Source: Clusia tigrina (Eukaryota > Arthropoda > Insecta > Diptera > Clusiidae). From it: 64,000 nt of DNA. The position numbers and the translations under genes were made by a program. The notes below the pieces were generated by a model. That model did not search any database. It was not told the DNA's origin and saw only the letters and a program-made list of their open reading frames with translations. Position 1 is the first letter of the stretch. The number at the start of each line of letters is the position of its first letter. This document shows positions 9,510 to 22,330 of this stretch, one piece after another. The DNA is taken from positions 112,367,700 to 112,431,699 of the forward strand of contig OV050033.1 of assembly GCA_920105625.2 (NCBI GenBank), given 5' to 3'.

Positions 9510-11250
9510 AAGAGGCTCGAGTACTTTATTGTTACAAAATTTCAAGGTTTTATGAAGCTCCAGTAAAAAGTTACAAGCATTTGTATGTTGCAAACATTGA
9601 TAGGTGTAGGACGTATCGTTTAGAAGTTAGGGCCATTTGAAGTTTTATCAGTGTTTGATTTGGGACTCAAGGGTAGCATAGCTTTGAGCGATAGCTTAAA
9701 TTGACAAGAGGCTCGAGTACTTTATTGTTACAAAATTTCAAGGTTTTAAGACTCTCCAGTAAAAAGTTACAAGCATTTGTATGTTGCAAACTTTGATAGG
9801 TGTAGGACGTCCCGTATAGAAGGTAGGGCCATTTGAAGTTTTATCAGTGTGTGATTTGGGACTCAAGGGTAGCATAGCTTTGAGCGATAGCTTAAATTGA
9901 CAAGAGGCTCGAGTACTTTATTGTTAAAAAATTTCAAGGTTTTATGACGCTCCAGTAAAAAGTTACAAGCAATTGTATGTTGCAAACTTTGATAGGTGTA
10001 AGCCATACCGTATAGAAGTTAGGGCCATTTGAAATTTTATCAGTGTTTGATTTGGGACTCAAGGGTAGCATAGCTTTGAGCGATAGCTTAAATTGACAAG
10101 AGGCTCGAGTACTTTATTGTTACAAAATTTTAAGGTTTTATGATTCTCCAGTAAAAAGTTACAAGCATTTGTATGTTGCAAATTTTGATAGGTGTAGGAC
10201 GTACCAAATAGAAGTTAGAGCCATTTAAAGTTTTATCAGTGTTTGATTTGGGACTCAAGGGTAGCATAGCTTTGAGCGAAAGCTTAAATTGACAAGAGGC
10301 TCGAGTACTTTATTGTTACAAAATTTCAAGGTATTATGACGCTCCAGTAAAAAGTTACAAGCATTTGTATGTTGCAAACTTTGATAGGTGTAGGACGTAC
10401 CGTATAGAAGTTAGGGCCATTTGAAGTTTTATCAGTGTTTGATTTGGGACTCATGGGTAGCATAGCTCTGAGCGATAGCTTAAATTGACAAGAGGCTCGA
10501 GTACTTTATTGTTACAAAATTTCAAGGTTTTATGAAGCTCCAGTAAAAAGTTACAAGCATTTGTATGTTGCAAACTTTGATAGGTGTAGGCCGTATCGTA
10601 TAGCAGGTAGGGCCATTTGAAGTTTTATCAGTGTTTGATTTGGGACTCAAGGGTAGCATAGCTTTGAGCGAAAGCTTAAATTGACAAGAGGCTCGAGTAC
10701 TTTATTGTTACAAAATTTCAAGCTTCTATGACGCTCTAGTAAAAAGTTACAAGCATTTGTATGTTGCAAAATTTGATAGGTGTAAGACGTACCGTATAGA
10801 AGTTAAGGCCATTTGAAGTTTCATCAGTGTTTGAATTGGGACTCAAGGGTAGCATAGCTCTGAGCGATAGCTTAAATTGACAAGAGGCTCGAGTACTTTA
10901 TTGTTACAAAATTTCATGGTTTTATGACGCTCCAATAAAAAGTTACAAGCATTTGTATGTTGCAACCTTTGACAGATGTAGGACATACTGTATAGAATTT
11001 AGGGCCATTTGAAGTTTTATCAGTGTTTGATTTGGGACTCAAGGGTAGCATTGCTCTGAGCGATAGCTTAAATTGACAAGAGGCTCGAGTTCTTTATTGT
11101 TACAAAATTTCAAGGTTATATGACGTTCCAGTAAAAAGGTACAAGCATTTGTATGTTGCAAACTTTGATAGGTGTAGGACGTACCGCATAGAAGTTAGGG
11201 CCATTTGAAGTTTTATCACTTTTGATTTGGGACTCAAGCGTAGCATAGCT
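9510..11250. repeat. Further copy of the 12-monomer HOR, one monomer shorter
   Basis: From 9706 the sequence follows 197-1742 at offset 9509, with scattered substitutions (for example CCAAATAG at 10205 against CCATATAG). The preceding monomer at 9510 matches 2156 rather than base 1, so the monomer found at 2352-2547 is missing here: the offset to the second copy changes from 7354 to 7158, exactly 196. This copy is more diverged than the first two are from each other. Confidence 0.9.
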
Positions 11251-13200
11251 TGGAGCGATAGCTTAAATTGACAAGAGGCTCGAGTACTTTATTGTTACAA
11301 AATTTCAAGGTTTTATGACGCTCCAGTAAAAGTTACAAGCATTTGTATGTTGCAAACTTTGATAGGTGTAGGACGTCCCGTATAGAAGTTAGGGCCATTT
11401 GATGTTTTATCAGTGTGTGATTTGGGACTCAAGGGTAGCATAGCTTTGAGCGATAGCTTAAATTGACAAGAGGCTCGATTACTTTATTGTTACAAAAATT
11501 CAGGTTTTTATGACGCTCCGGTAAAAAGTTACAAGCATTTGTATGTTGCAAACTTTGATAGGTATAGGAGGTACCATATAGAAGTTGGGGCCATTTGAAG
11601 TTTTATCAGTGTTTGATTTGGGACTCAAGGGTAGCATAGCTTTCAGCGATAACTTAAATTGACAAGAGGTTCGGGTACTTTATTGTTATAAAATTTCAAG
11701 GTTTTATGACGCTCCAGTAAAAATTTACAAGCATTTATATGTTGCAAACTTTGATAGGAGTAGGACGTACCGTATAGAAGTTAGGGTCATTTGAAGTTTT
11801 ATCAGTGTTTGGTTTGGGACTTAAGGGTAGCATAGCTATGAGCGATAGCTTAAATTGACAAGAGGCTCGAGTACTTTATTGTTAAAAAATTTCAAGGTTT
11901 TATGACGCTCGAGTAAAAAGTTACAAGCAATTGTATGTTGCAAACTTTGATAGGTGTAAGCCATACCGTATAGAAGTTAGAACCATTTGAAGTTTTATCA
12001 GTGTTTGATTTGGAACTCAAGGGAAGCAGAGCTTTGATCGATAGCTTAAATTGACAAGAGGCTCGAGTACTTCATTGTTACAAAATTTCAAGGTTTTTTG
12101 ACGCTCCAGTAAAAACTTACAAGCATTTGTATGTTGCAAACTTTGAAAGGAGTAGGACGTACCGTATAGAAGTTAAGGCCATTTGAAGTTTTATCAGTGT
12201 TTGATTTGGGACCCAAGAGTAGCATTGCTTTGAGCGCTAGCTTAAATTGAAAAGAGGCTCGAGTACTTTATTGTTGCAAAATTTCAAGGTTTTATAACGT
12301 TCCAGTAAAAACTTACAAGCATTTGTATGTTGCAAACTTTGATAGGTGTAGGACTTCCCGTATAGAAGGTAGGGCCATTTGAAGTTTTTGCAGTGTGTGA
12401 TTTGGGACTCAAGGGTAGCATAGCTTTGAGCGATAGCTTAAATTGACAAGAGGTTCGAGTACTTTATTGTTAAAAAATTTCAAGGTTTTATGACGCTCCA
12501 GTAAAAAGTTACAAGCAATTGTATGTTGCAAACTTTGATAGGTGTAAGCCATACCGTATAGAAGTTAGAACCATTTGAAGTTTTATCAGTGTTTGATTTG
12601 GGACTCAAGGGTAGCATAGCTTTGAGCGATAGCTTAAATTGACAAGAGGCTCCAGTACTTCATTGTTACCAAATTTCAAGGTTTTTTGACGCTCCAGTCA
12701 AAACTTACAAGCATTTGTATGTTGCAAACTTTGAAAGGAGTAGGACGTACCGTATAGAAGTTAGGGCCATTTGAAGTTTTATCAGTGTTTGATTTGGGAC
12801 TCAAGGGTAGCATAGCTTTGTGCGATAGCTTAAATTGACAAGAGGCTCGAGTACTTTATTGTTACAAAATTTCAAGGTTTTATGACGCTCCAGTAAAAAC
12901 TTACAAGCATTTGTATGTTGCAAACTTTGATAGGTGTAGGACTTCCCGTATAGAAGTTAGAACCATTTGAAGTTTTATCAGTGTTTGATTTGGAACTCAA
13001 GGGAAGCAGAGCTTTGATCGATAGCTTAAATTGACAAGAGGCTCGAGTACTTCATTGTTACAAAATTTCAAGGTTTTTTGACGCTCCAGTAAAAAGTTAC
13101 AAGCATTTGTATGTTGCAAACTTTAATAGGTGTAGGACGTCCCGTATAGAAGGTAGGGCCATTTGAAGTTTTATCAGTGTGTGATTTGGGACTCAAGGAT
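11251..13200. repeat. Satellite monomers, mixed variant series
   Basis: About ten monomers that repeat, in order, segments also seen at 4094-5089, 8112-9509 and 45016-46030. Markers include GGAACTCAAGGGAAGCAGAG (12012, 12991), the monomer with TTACCAAATTTC (12666), and TCGGGTAC (11670). The uncommon GGACCCAAGAGTAGC series occurs at 12210. No gene is seen. Confidence 0.88.
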
Positions 13201-16100
13201 AGCATAGCTTTGAGCGATAGCTTAAATTGACAAGAGGCTCGAGTACTTTATTGTTACAAAATTTCAAGGTTTTATGATGCTCCAGTAAAAAGTTACAAGC
13301 ATTTGTATGTTGCAAACATTGATAGGTGTAGGACGTACCGTATAGAAGGTAGGGCCATTTGAAGTTTTATCAGTGTTTGATTTGGGACTCAAGGGTAGCA
13401 TAGCTTTGAGCGATAGCTTAAATTGACAAGAGGCTCGAGTACTTTATTGTTACAAAATTTTAAGGTTTTATGACTCTCCAGTAAAAAGTTACAAGCATTT
13501 GTATGTTGCAAACTTTGATAGGTGTAGGACGTACCATATAGAAGTTAGGGACATTTAAAGTTTTATCAGTGTTTGATTTGGGACTCAAGGGTAGCATAGC
13601 TTTGAGCGAAAGCTTAAATTGACAAGAGGCTCGAGTACTTTATTGTTACAAAATTTCAAGGTTTTATGACGCTCCAGTAAAAAGTTACAAGCATTTGTAT
13701 GTTGCAAACTTTGATAGGTGTAGGACGTACCGTATAGAAGTTAGGGACATTTGAAGTTTTATCAGTGTTTGATTTGGGACTCAAGGGTAGCATAGCTCTG
13801 AGCGATAGCTTAAATTGACAAGAGGCTCGAGTACTTTATTGTTACAAAATTTCAAGGTTTTATGAAGCTCCAGTAAAAAGTTACAAGCATTTGTATGTTG
13901 CAAACTTTGATAGGTGTAGGCCGTATCATATAGCAGGTAGGGCCATTTGAAGTTTTATCAGTGTTTGATTTGGGACTCAAGGGTAGCATAGCTTTGAGCG
14001 AAAGCTTAAATTGACAAGAGGCTCGAGTACTTTATTGTTACAAAATTTCAAGGTTTTATGACGCTCCAGTAAAAAGTTACAAGCATTTGTATGTTGCAAA
14101 ATTTGATAGGTGTAAGACGTACCGTATAGAAGTTAGGGCCATTTGAAGTTTTATCAGTGTTTGAATTGGGACTCAAGGGTAGCATAGCTCTGAGCGATAG
14201 CTTAAATTGACAAGAGTCTCGAGTACTCTATTGTTACAAAATTTCATGGTTTTATGACGCTCCAATAAAAAGTTACAAGCATTTGTATGTTGCAACTTTT
14301 GACAGATGTAGGACATACCGTATAGAATTTAGGGCCATTTGAAGTTTTATCAGTGTTTGATTTGGGACTCAAGGGTAGCATAGCTCTGAGCGATAGCTTA
14401 AATTGACAAGAGGCTCGAGTTCTTTATTGTTACAAAATTTCAAGGTTATATGGCGTTCCAGTAAAAAGGTACAAGCATTTGTATGTTGCAAACTTTGATA
14501 GGTGTAGGACGTACCGCATAGAAGTTAGGGCCATTTGACGTTTTACCACTTTTGATTTGGGACTCAAGGGTAGCATAGCTTGGAGCGATAGCTTAAATTG
14601 ACAAGAGGCTCGAGTACTTTATTGTTACAAAATTTCAAGGTTTTATGACGCTCCAGTAAAAGTTACAAGCATTTGTATGTTGCAAACTTTGATAGGTGTA
14701 GGACGTCCCGTATAGAAGTTAGGGCCATTTGATGTTTTATCAGTGTCTGATTTGGGACTCAAGGGTAGCATAGCTTTGAGCCATAGCTTAAATTGACAAG
14801 AGGCTCGATTACTTTATTGTTACAAAAATTCAAGGTTTTGTGACGCTCCAGTAAAAAGTTACAAGCATTTGTATGTTGCAAATTTTGATAGGTGTAGGAC
14901 GTACCGTATAGAAGTTAGGGCCATTTGAAGTTTTATCAGTGTTTGATTTGGGACTCAAGGGTAGCATAGCTTTGAGCGATAGCTTAAATTGACAAGAGGC
15001 TCGAGTACTTTATTGTTACAAAATTTCAAGGTTTTATGATGCTCCAGTAAAAAGTTACAAGCATTTGTATGTTGCAAACATTGATAGGTGTAGGACGTAC
15101 CGTATAGAAGGTAGGGCCATTTGAAGTTTTATCAGTGTTTGATTTGGGACTCAAGGGTAGCATAGCTTTGAGCGATAGCTTAAATTGACAAGAGGCTCGA
15201 GTACTTTATTGTTACAAAATTTTAAGGTTTTATGACTCTCCAGTAAAAAGTTACAAGCATTTGTATGTTGCAAACTTTGATAGGTGTAGGACGTACCATA
15301 TAGAAGTTAGGGACATTTAAAGTTTTATCAGTGTTTGATTTGGGACTCAAGGGTAGCATAGCTTTGAGCGAAAGCTTAAATTGACAAGAGGCTCGAGTAC
15401 TTTATTGTTACAAAATTTCAAGGTTTTATGACGCTCCAGTAAAAAGTTACAAGCATTTGTATGTTGCAAACTTTGATAGGTGTAGGACGTACCGTATAGA
15501 AGTTAGGGACATTTGAAGTTTTATCAGTGTTTGATTTGGGACTCAAGGGTAGCATAGCTCTGAGCGATGGCTTAAATTGACAAGAGGCTCGAGTACTTTA
15601 TTGTTACAAAATTTCAAGGTTTTATGAAGCTCCAGTAAAAAGTTACAAGCATTTGTATGTTGCAAACTTTGATAGGTGTAGGCCGTATCATATAGCAGGT
15701 AGGGCCATTTGAAGTTTTATCAGTGTTTGATTTGGGACTCAAGGGTAGCATAGCTTTGAGCGAAAGCTTAAATTGACAAGAGGCTCGAGTACTTTATTGT
15801 TACAAAATTTCAAGGTTTTATGACGCTCCAGTAAAAAGTTACAAGCATTTGTATGTTGCAAAATTTGATAGGTGTAAGACGTACAGTATAGAAGTTAGGG
15901 CCATTTGCAGTTTTATCAGTGTTTGAATTGGGACTCAAGGGTAGCATAGCTCTGAGCGATAGCTTAAATTGACAAGAGGCTCGAGTACTCTATTGTTACA
16001 AAATTTCATGGTTTTATGACGCTCCAATAAAAAGTTACAAGCATTTGTATGTTGCAACTTTTGACAGATGTAGGACATACCGTATAGAATTTAGGGCCAT
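13201..16100. repeat. Satellite 9-monomer higher-order repeat (1762 bp)
   Basis: The monomer with TTTTATGATGCTCC is at 13269 and 15031, and order is conserved at offset 1762 (9 x 196 minus 2). The missing bases are one in CCAGTAAAAGTTAC and one in the TACCACTTTTG segment. Copy 1 spans about 13201-14962; copy 2 runs from about 14963 to 16100, where it jumps forward by one monomer. Differences between copies are few (for example GATAGC to GATGGC near 15567). Confidence 0.9.
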
Positions 16101-16663
16101 TTGACGTTTTACCACTTTTGATTTGGGACTCAAGGGTAGCATAGCTTGGAGCGATAGCTTAAATTGACAAGAGGCTCGAGTACTTTATTGTTACAAAATT
16201 TCAAGGTTTTATGACGCTCCAGTAAAAGTTACAAGCATTTGTATGTTGCAAACTTTGAAAGGAGTAGGACGTACCGTATAGAAGTTAAGGCCATTTGAAG
16301 TTTTATCAGTGTTTGATTTGGGACCCAAGAGTAGCATTGCTTTGAGCGCTAGCTTAAATTGAAAAGAGGCTCGAGTACTTTATTGTTGCAAAATTTCAAG
16401 GTTTTATAACGTTCCAGTAAAAACTTACAAGCATTTGTATGTTGCAAACTTTGATAGGTGTAGGACTTCCCGTATAGAAGGTAGGGCCATTTGAAGTTTT
16501 TGCAGTGTGTGATTTGGGACTCAAGGGTAGCATAGCTTTGAGCGATAGCTTAAATTGACAAGAGGTTCGAGTACTTTATTGTTAAAAAATTTCAAGGTTT
16601 TATGACGCTCCAGTAAAAAGTTACAAGCAATTGTATGTTGCAAACTTTGATAGGTGTAAGCCA
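16101..16663. repeat. Satellite monomers, junction block
   Basis: About three monomers joining the 9-mer block to the 5667-bp block. The sequence around 16260-16640 matches 12140-12500 (TTTTATAACGTTCC and the AGTTTTTGCAGTG variant), so this is a transposed or unequally exchanged piece of the earlier block. Confidence 0.85.
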
Positions 16664-19560
16664 TACCGTATAGAAGTTAGGGCCATTTGAAGTTTTATCA
16701 GTGTTTGATTTGGGACTCAAGGGTAGCATAGCTTTGAGCGATAGCTTAAATTGACAAGAGGTTCGGGTACTTTATTGTTACAAAATTACAAGGTTTTATG
16801 ACGCTCCAGTAAAAATTTACAAGCATTTATATGTTGCAAACTTTGATAGGAGTAGGACATACCGTATAGGAGTTAGGGCCATTTGAAGTTTTATCAGTGT
16901 TTGATTTGGGACTCAAGGGTAGCATAGCTTTGAGCGATAGCTTAAATTGACAAGAGGCTCGAGTACTTTATTGTTAAAAAATTTCAAGGTTTTATGACGC
17001 TCCAGTAAAAAGTTACAAGCAATTGTATATTGCAAACTTTGATAGGTGTAGGACGTCCCGTATAGAAAGTAGGGCCATTTGAAGTTTTATCAGTGTGTGA
17101 TTTGGGACTCAAGGGTAGCAAAGCTTTGAGCGATATCTTAAATTGACAAGAGGCTCGAGTACTTTATTGTTACAAAATTTCAAGGTTTTATGATGCTCCA
17201 GTAAAAAGTTACAAGCATTTGTATGTTGCAAACATTGATAGGTGTAGGACGTACCGTATAGAAGTTAGGGCCATTTGAAGTTTTATCAGTGTTTGATTTG
17301 GGACTCAAGGGTAGCATAGCTTTGGGCGATAGCTTAAATTGACAAGAGGCTCGAGTACTTTATTGTTACAAAATTTCAAGGTTTTAAGACTCTCCAGTAA
17401 AAAGTTACAAGCATTTGTATGTTGCAAACTTTGATAGGTGTAGGACGTCCCGTATAGAAGGTAGGGCCATTTGAAATTTTATCAGTGTGTGATTTGAGAC
17501 TCAAGGGTAGCATAGCTTTGAGCGATAGCTTAAATTGACAAGAGGCTCGAGTACTTTATTGTTACAAAATTTCAAGGTTTTATGATGCTCCAGTAAAAAG
17601 TAACAAGCATTTGTATGTTGCAAACATTGATAGGTGTAGGACGTACCGTATAGAAGGTAGGGCCATTTGAAGTTTTATCAGTGTTTGATTTGGGACTCAA
17701 GGGTAGCATAGCTTTGAGCGATAGCTTAAATTGACAAGAAGTTCGGGTACTTCATTGTTACAAAATTTCAAGGTTTTTTTACGCTCCAGTAAAAACTTAC
17801 AAGCATTTGTATGTTGCAAACTTTGAAAGGAGTAGGACGTACCGTATAGAAGCTAGGGCCATTTGCAGTTTTATCAGTGTTTGATTTGGGACTCAAGGGT
17901 AGCATAGCTTTGAGCGATAGCTTAAATTGACAAGAGGCTCGAGTACTTTATTGTTACAAAATTTCAAGGTTTTATGATGCTCCAGTAAAAGTTACAAGCA
18001 TTTGTATGTTGCAAACTTTGATAGGTGTAGGACGTCCCGTATTGAAGTTAGGGCCATTTGATGTTTTATCAGTGTCTGATTTGGGACTCAAGGGTAGCAT
18101 AGCTTTGAGCGATAGCTTAAATTGACAAGAGGCTCGATTACTTTATTGTTACAAAAATTCAAGGTTTTATGACGCTCCAGTAAAAAGTTACAAGCATTTG
18201 TATGTTTGCAAATTTTGATAGGTGTAGGACGTACCGTATAGAAGTTAGGGCCATTTGAAGTTTTATCAGTGTTTGATTTGGGACTCAAGGGTAGCATAGC
18301 TTTGAGCGATAGCTTAAATTGACAAGAGGTTCGGGTACTTTATTGTTACAAAATTACAAGGTTTTATGACGCTCCAGTAAAAATTTACAAGCATTTATAT
18401 GTTGCAAACTTTGATAGGAGTAGGACGTACCGTATAGGAGTTAGGGCCATTTGAAGTTTTATCAGTGTTTGATTTGGGACTCAAGGGTAGCATAGCTTTG
18501 AGCGATAGCTTAAATTGACAAGAGGCTCGAGTACTTTATTGTTAAAAAATTTCAAGGTTTTATGACGCTCCAGTAAAAAGTTACAAGCAATTGTATATTG
18601 CAAACTTTGATAGGTGTAGGACGTCCCGTATAGAAAGTAGGGCCATTTGAAGTTTTATCAGTGTGTGATTTGGGACTCAAGGGTAGCATAGCTTTGAGCG
18701 ATATCTTAAATTGACAAGAGGCTCGAGTACTTTATTGTTACAAAATTTCAAGGTTTTATGATGCTCCAGTAAAAAGTTACAAGCATTTGTATGTTGCAAA
18801 CATTGATAGGTGTAGGACGTACCGTATAGAAGTTAGGGCCATTTGAAGTTTTATCAGTGTTTGATTTGGGACTCAAGGGTAGCATAGCTTTGGGCGATAG
18901 CTTAAATTGACAAGAGGCTCGAGTACTTTATTGTTACAAAATTTCAAGGTTTTAAGACTCTCCAGTAAAAAGTTACAAGCATTTGTATGTTGCAAACTTT
19001 GATAGGTGTAGGACGTCCCGTATAGAAGGTAGGGCCATTTGAAATTTTATCAGTGTGTGATTTGGGACTCAAGGGTAGCATAGCTTTGAGCGATAGCTTA
19101 AATTGACAAGAGGCTCGAGTACTTTATTGTTACAAAATTTCAAGGTTTTATGATGCTCCAGTAAAAAGTAACAAGCATTTGTATGTTGCAAACATTGATA
19201 GGTGTAGGACGTACCGTATAGAAGGTAGGGCCATTTGAAGTTTTATCAGTGTTTGATTTGGGACTCAAGGGTAGCATAGCTTTGAGCGATAGCTTAAATT
19301 GACAAGAAGTTCGGGTACTTCATTGTTACAAAATTTCAAGGTTTTTTTACGCTCCAGTAAAAACTTACAAGCATTTGTATGTTGCAAACTTTGAAAGGAG
19401 TAGGACGTACCGTATAGAAGCTAGGGCCATTTGAAGTTTTATCAGTGTTTGATTTGGGACTCAAGGGTAGCATAGCTTTGAGCGATAGCTTAAATTGACA
19501 AGAGGCTCGAGTACTTTATTGTTACAAAATTTCAAGGTTTTATGATGCTCCAGTAAAAAG
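16664..19560. repeat. 8-monomer (1568 bp) sub-repeat inside duplication copy A
   Basis: The monomer with AAGAAGTTCGGGTACTTC is at 17736 and 19304, exactly 8 x 196 apart, and the surrounding order is conserved at that offset. Copy 1 is 16664-18231; copy 2 runs from 18232 to about 19560, where it diverges at the CCAGTAAAAGTTAC position. Few differences are visible (17121 AAAGC against ATAGC; 17870 TTGCAG against TTGAAG). Confidence 0.9.
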
Positions 19561-21949
19561 TTACAAGCATTTGTATGGTGCAAACTTTGATAGGTGTAGG
19601 ACTTCCCGTATAGAAGGTAGGGCCATTTGAAGTTTTATCATTGTGTGATTTGGGACTCAAGGGTAGCATAGCTTTGAGCGAAACCTTAAATTGACAAGAG
19701 GCTCGAGTACTTTATTGTTACAAAATTTCAAGGTTTTATGATGCTCCAGTAAAAAGTTACAAGCATTTGTATGTTGCAAACATTGATAGTTGTAGGACGT
19801 TCCGTATAGAGGTTAGGGCCATTTGAAGTTTTATCAGTGTTTAATTTGGGACTCAAGGGTAGCATAGCTTTGAGCGATAGCTTAAATTGACAAGAGGCTC
19901 GAGTACTTTATTGTTACAAAATTTCAAGGGTTTATGACGCTCCAGTAAAAATTTACAAGCATTTGTATGTTGCAAACTTTGATAGGAGTAGGATGTACCG
20001 TATAGAAGTTAGGGCCATTTGAAGTTTTATCAGTGTTTGATTTGGGACTCAAGGGTAGCATAGCTTTGAGCGATAGGTTAAATTGACAAGAGTCTCGAGT
20101 ACTTTATTTTTACAAAATTTCAAGGGTTTATGACGCTCCAGTAAAAATTTACAAGCATTTGTATGTTGCAAACTTTGATAGGAGTAGGATGTACCATATA
20201 GAAGTTAGGGCCATTTGAAGTTTTATCAGTGTTTGATTTGGGACTCAAGGGTAGCATAGCTTTGAGCGAAAGCTTAAATTGACAAGAGGCTCGAGTACTT
20301 TATTGTTACAAAATTTTAAGGTTTTATGACTCTCCAGTAAAAAGTTACAAGCATTTGTATGTTGCAAACTTTGATAGGTGGAGGACGTACCATACAGAAG
20401 TTAGGGCCATTTAAAGTTTTATCAGTGTTTGATTTGGGACTCAAGGGTAGCATAGCTTTGAGCGATAGCTTAAATTGACAAGAGGCTCGAGTACTTCCTT
20501 GTTACAAAATTTCAAGGATTTTTGACGCTCCAGTAAAAACTTACAAGCATTTGTATGTTGCAAACTTTGATAGGAGTAGGACGTACCGTATAGAAGTTAG
20601 GGCCATTTGAAGTTTTATCAGTGTTTGATTTGGGACTCAAGGGTAGCATAGCTTTGAGCGATAGGTTAAATTGACAAGAGGCTCGAGTACTTTATTGTTA
20701 CAAAATTTCAAGGGTTTATGACGCTCCAGTAAAAATTTACAAGCATTTGTATGTTGCAAACTTTGATAGGAGTAGGATGTACCGTATAGAAGTTAGGGCC
20801 ATTTGAAGTTTTATCAGTGTTTGATTTGGGACTCAAGGGTAGCATAGCTTTGAGCGATAGCTTAAATTAACAAGAGGCTCGAGTACTTTATTGTTAGAAA
20901 ATTTCAAGGTTTTATGACGCACCAGTAAAAAGTTACAAGCATTTTTATGTTGCAAACTTTGATAGGTGTAGCACGTACTGTATAGAAGTTAGGGCCATTT
21001 AAAGTTTCATCAGAGTTTGATTTGGGACTCAAGGGTAGCATAGCTTTGAGCGATAGCTTAAATGGACAAGAGGCACGAGTACTTTATTGTTACAAAATTT
21101 CAACGTTTTATGACGCTCCAGTAAAAAGTTACAAGCAGTTGTATGTTGCAAACTTTGATAGGTGTAGGACGTATCGTATAGAAGTTAGGGCCATTTGAAG
21201 TTTTATCAGTGTTTGATTTGGGGCTCAAGGGTAGCATAGCTTTGAGCGATAGCTTAAATTGACAAGAGGCACGAGTACTTTATTGTTACAAAATTTCAAG
21301 GTTTTATGACGCTCCAATAAAAAGTTACAAGCATTTGTATGTTGCAAACTTTGATAGGTGTAGGACGTACTGTATAGAAGTTAGGGCCATTTGAAGTTTT
21401 ATCAGTGTTTGAATTGGGGCTCAAGGGTAGCATAGCTTTGAGCGATAGCTTAAATGGACAAGAGGCACGAGTACTTTATTGTTACAAAATTTCAAGGTTT
21501 TATGACGCTCCAGTAAAAAGTTACAAGTATTTGTATGTTGCAAACTTTGAAAGGAGTAGGACGTACTGTATAGAAGTTAGGGCCATTTGAAGTTTCATTA
21601 GAGTTTGATCTGGGACTCAAGGGTAGCATAGCTTTGAGCGATAGCTTAAATGGACAAGAGGCACGAGTACTTTATTGTTACAAAATTTCAAGATTTTATG
21701 ACGCTCCAGTGAAAAGTTACAAGCATTTGTATGTTGCAAACTTTGATAGGTATAGGATGCACCGTATAGAAGTTAGGGCCATTTGAAGTATTATCAGTGT
21801 TTGATTTGGGACTCAAGGGTAGCATAGCTTTGAGCGATAGCTTAAATTGACAAGAGGCTCGAGTACTTTATTGTTACAAAATTTCAAGGTTTCATGACGC
21901 TCCAGTAAAAAGTTACAAGCATTTGATAGGTGTAGGACGTACCGTATAG
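16664..21949. repeat. Satellite segmental duplication, copy A (offset 5667 bp)
   Basis: About 5286 bp, or 27 monomers, near-identical to 22331-27616 at a constant offset of 5667. Differences I can see are single bases, for example 20090 (AGTCTCGAG here, AGGCTCGAG there), 20713 and 21610. It contains an 8-monomer sub-repeat at its left, then the GGAGTAGGATG series, then monomers with AAATGGACAAGAGGCACG. It ends in a monomer with a 16-bp deletion (AAGCATTTGATAGG near 21924). Confidence 0.94.
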
Positions 21950-22330
21950 AATTTAGGGCCATTTGACGTTTTACCACTTTTGATTTGGGACTCAAGGGTA
22001 GCATAGCTTGGAGCGATAGCTTAAATTGACAAGAGGCTCGAGTACTTTATTGTTACAAAATTTCAAGGTTTTATGACGCTCCAGTAAAAGTTACAAGCAT
22101 TTGTATGTTGCAAACTTTGATAGGTGTAGGACGTCCCGTATAGAAGTTAGGGCCATTTGATGTTTTATCAGTGTCTGATTTGGGACTCAAGGTTAGCATA
22201 GCTTTGAGCGATAGCTTAAATTGACAAGAGGCTCGATTACTTTATTGTTACAAAAATTCAAGGTTTTATGACGCTCTAGTAAAAAGTTACAAGCATTTGT
22301 ATGTTTGCAAATTTTGATAGGTGTAGGACG
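21950..22330. repeat. Two-monomer linker between the 5667-bp duplication copies
   Basis: Carries the CATTTGACGTTTTACCAC and CTTGGAGCG markers of the 14.5-kb and 52.8-kb regions, followed by a TCGATTACTTT monomer with GTATGTTTGC. It does not match the corresponding position after copy B (27617 on), so the copies are separated by an exchange junction at 21949/21950. Confidence 0.85.

Noticed and set aside
21405..21590. Short open frames of about 60-83 codons on the + strand, repeated through the array
   Set aside because: They are the satellite monomer read in one frame. Because 196 is not a multiple of three, the frame shifts at each monomer and soon meets a stop. Many open only at a GTG or TTG rather than ATG, and substitutions among copies show no codon pattern.
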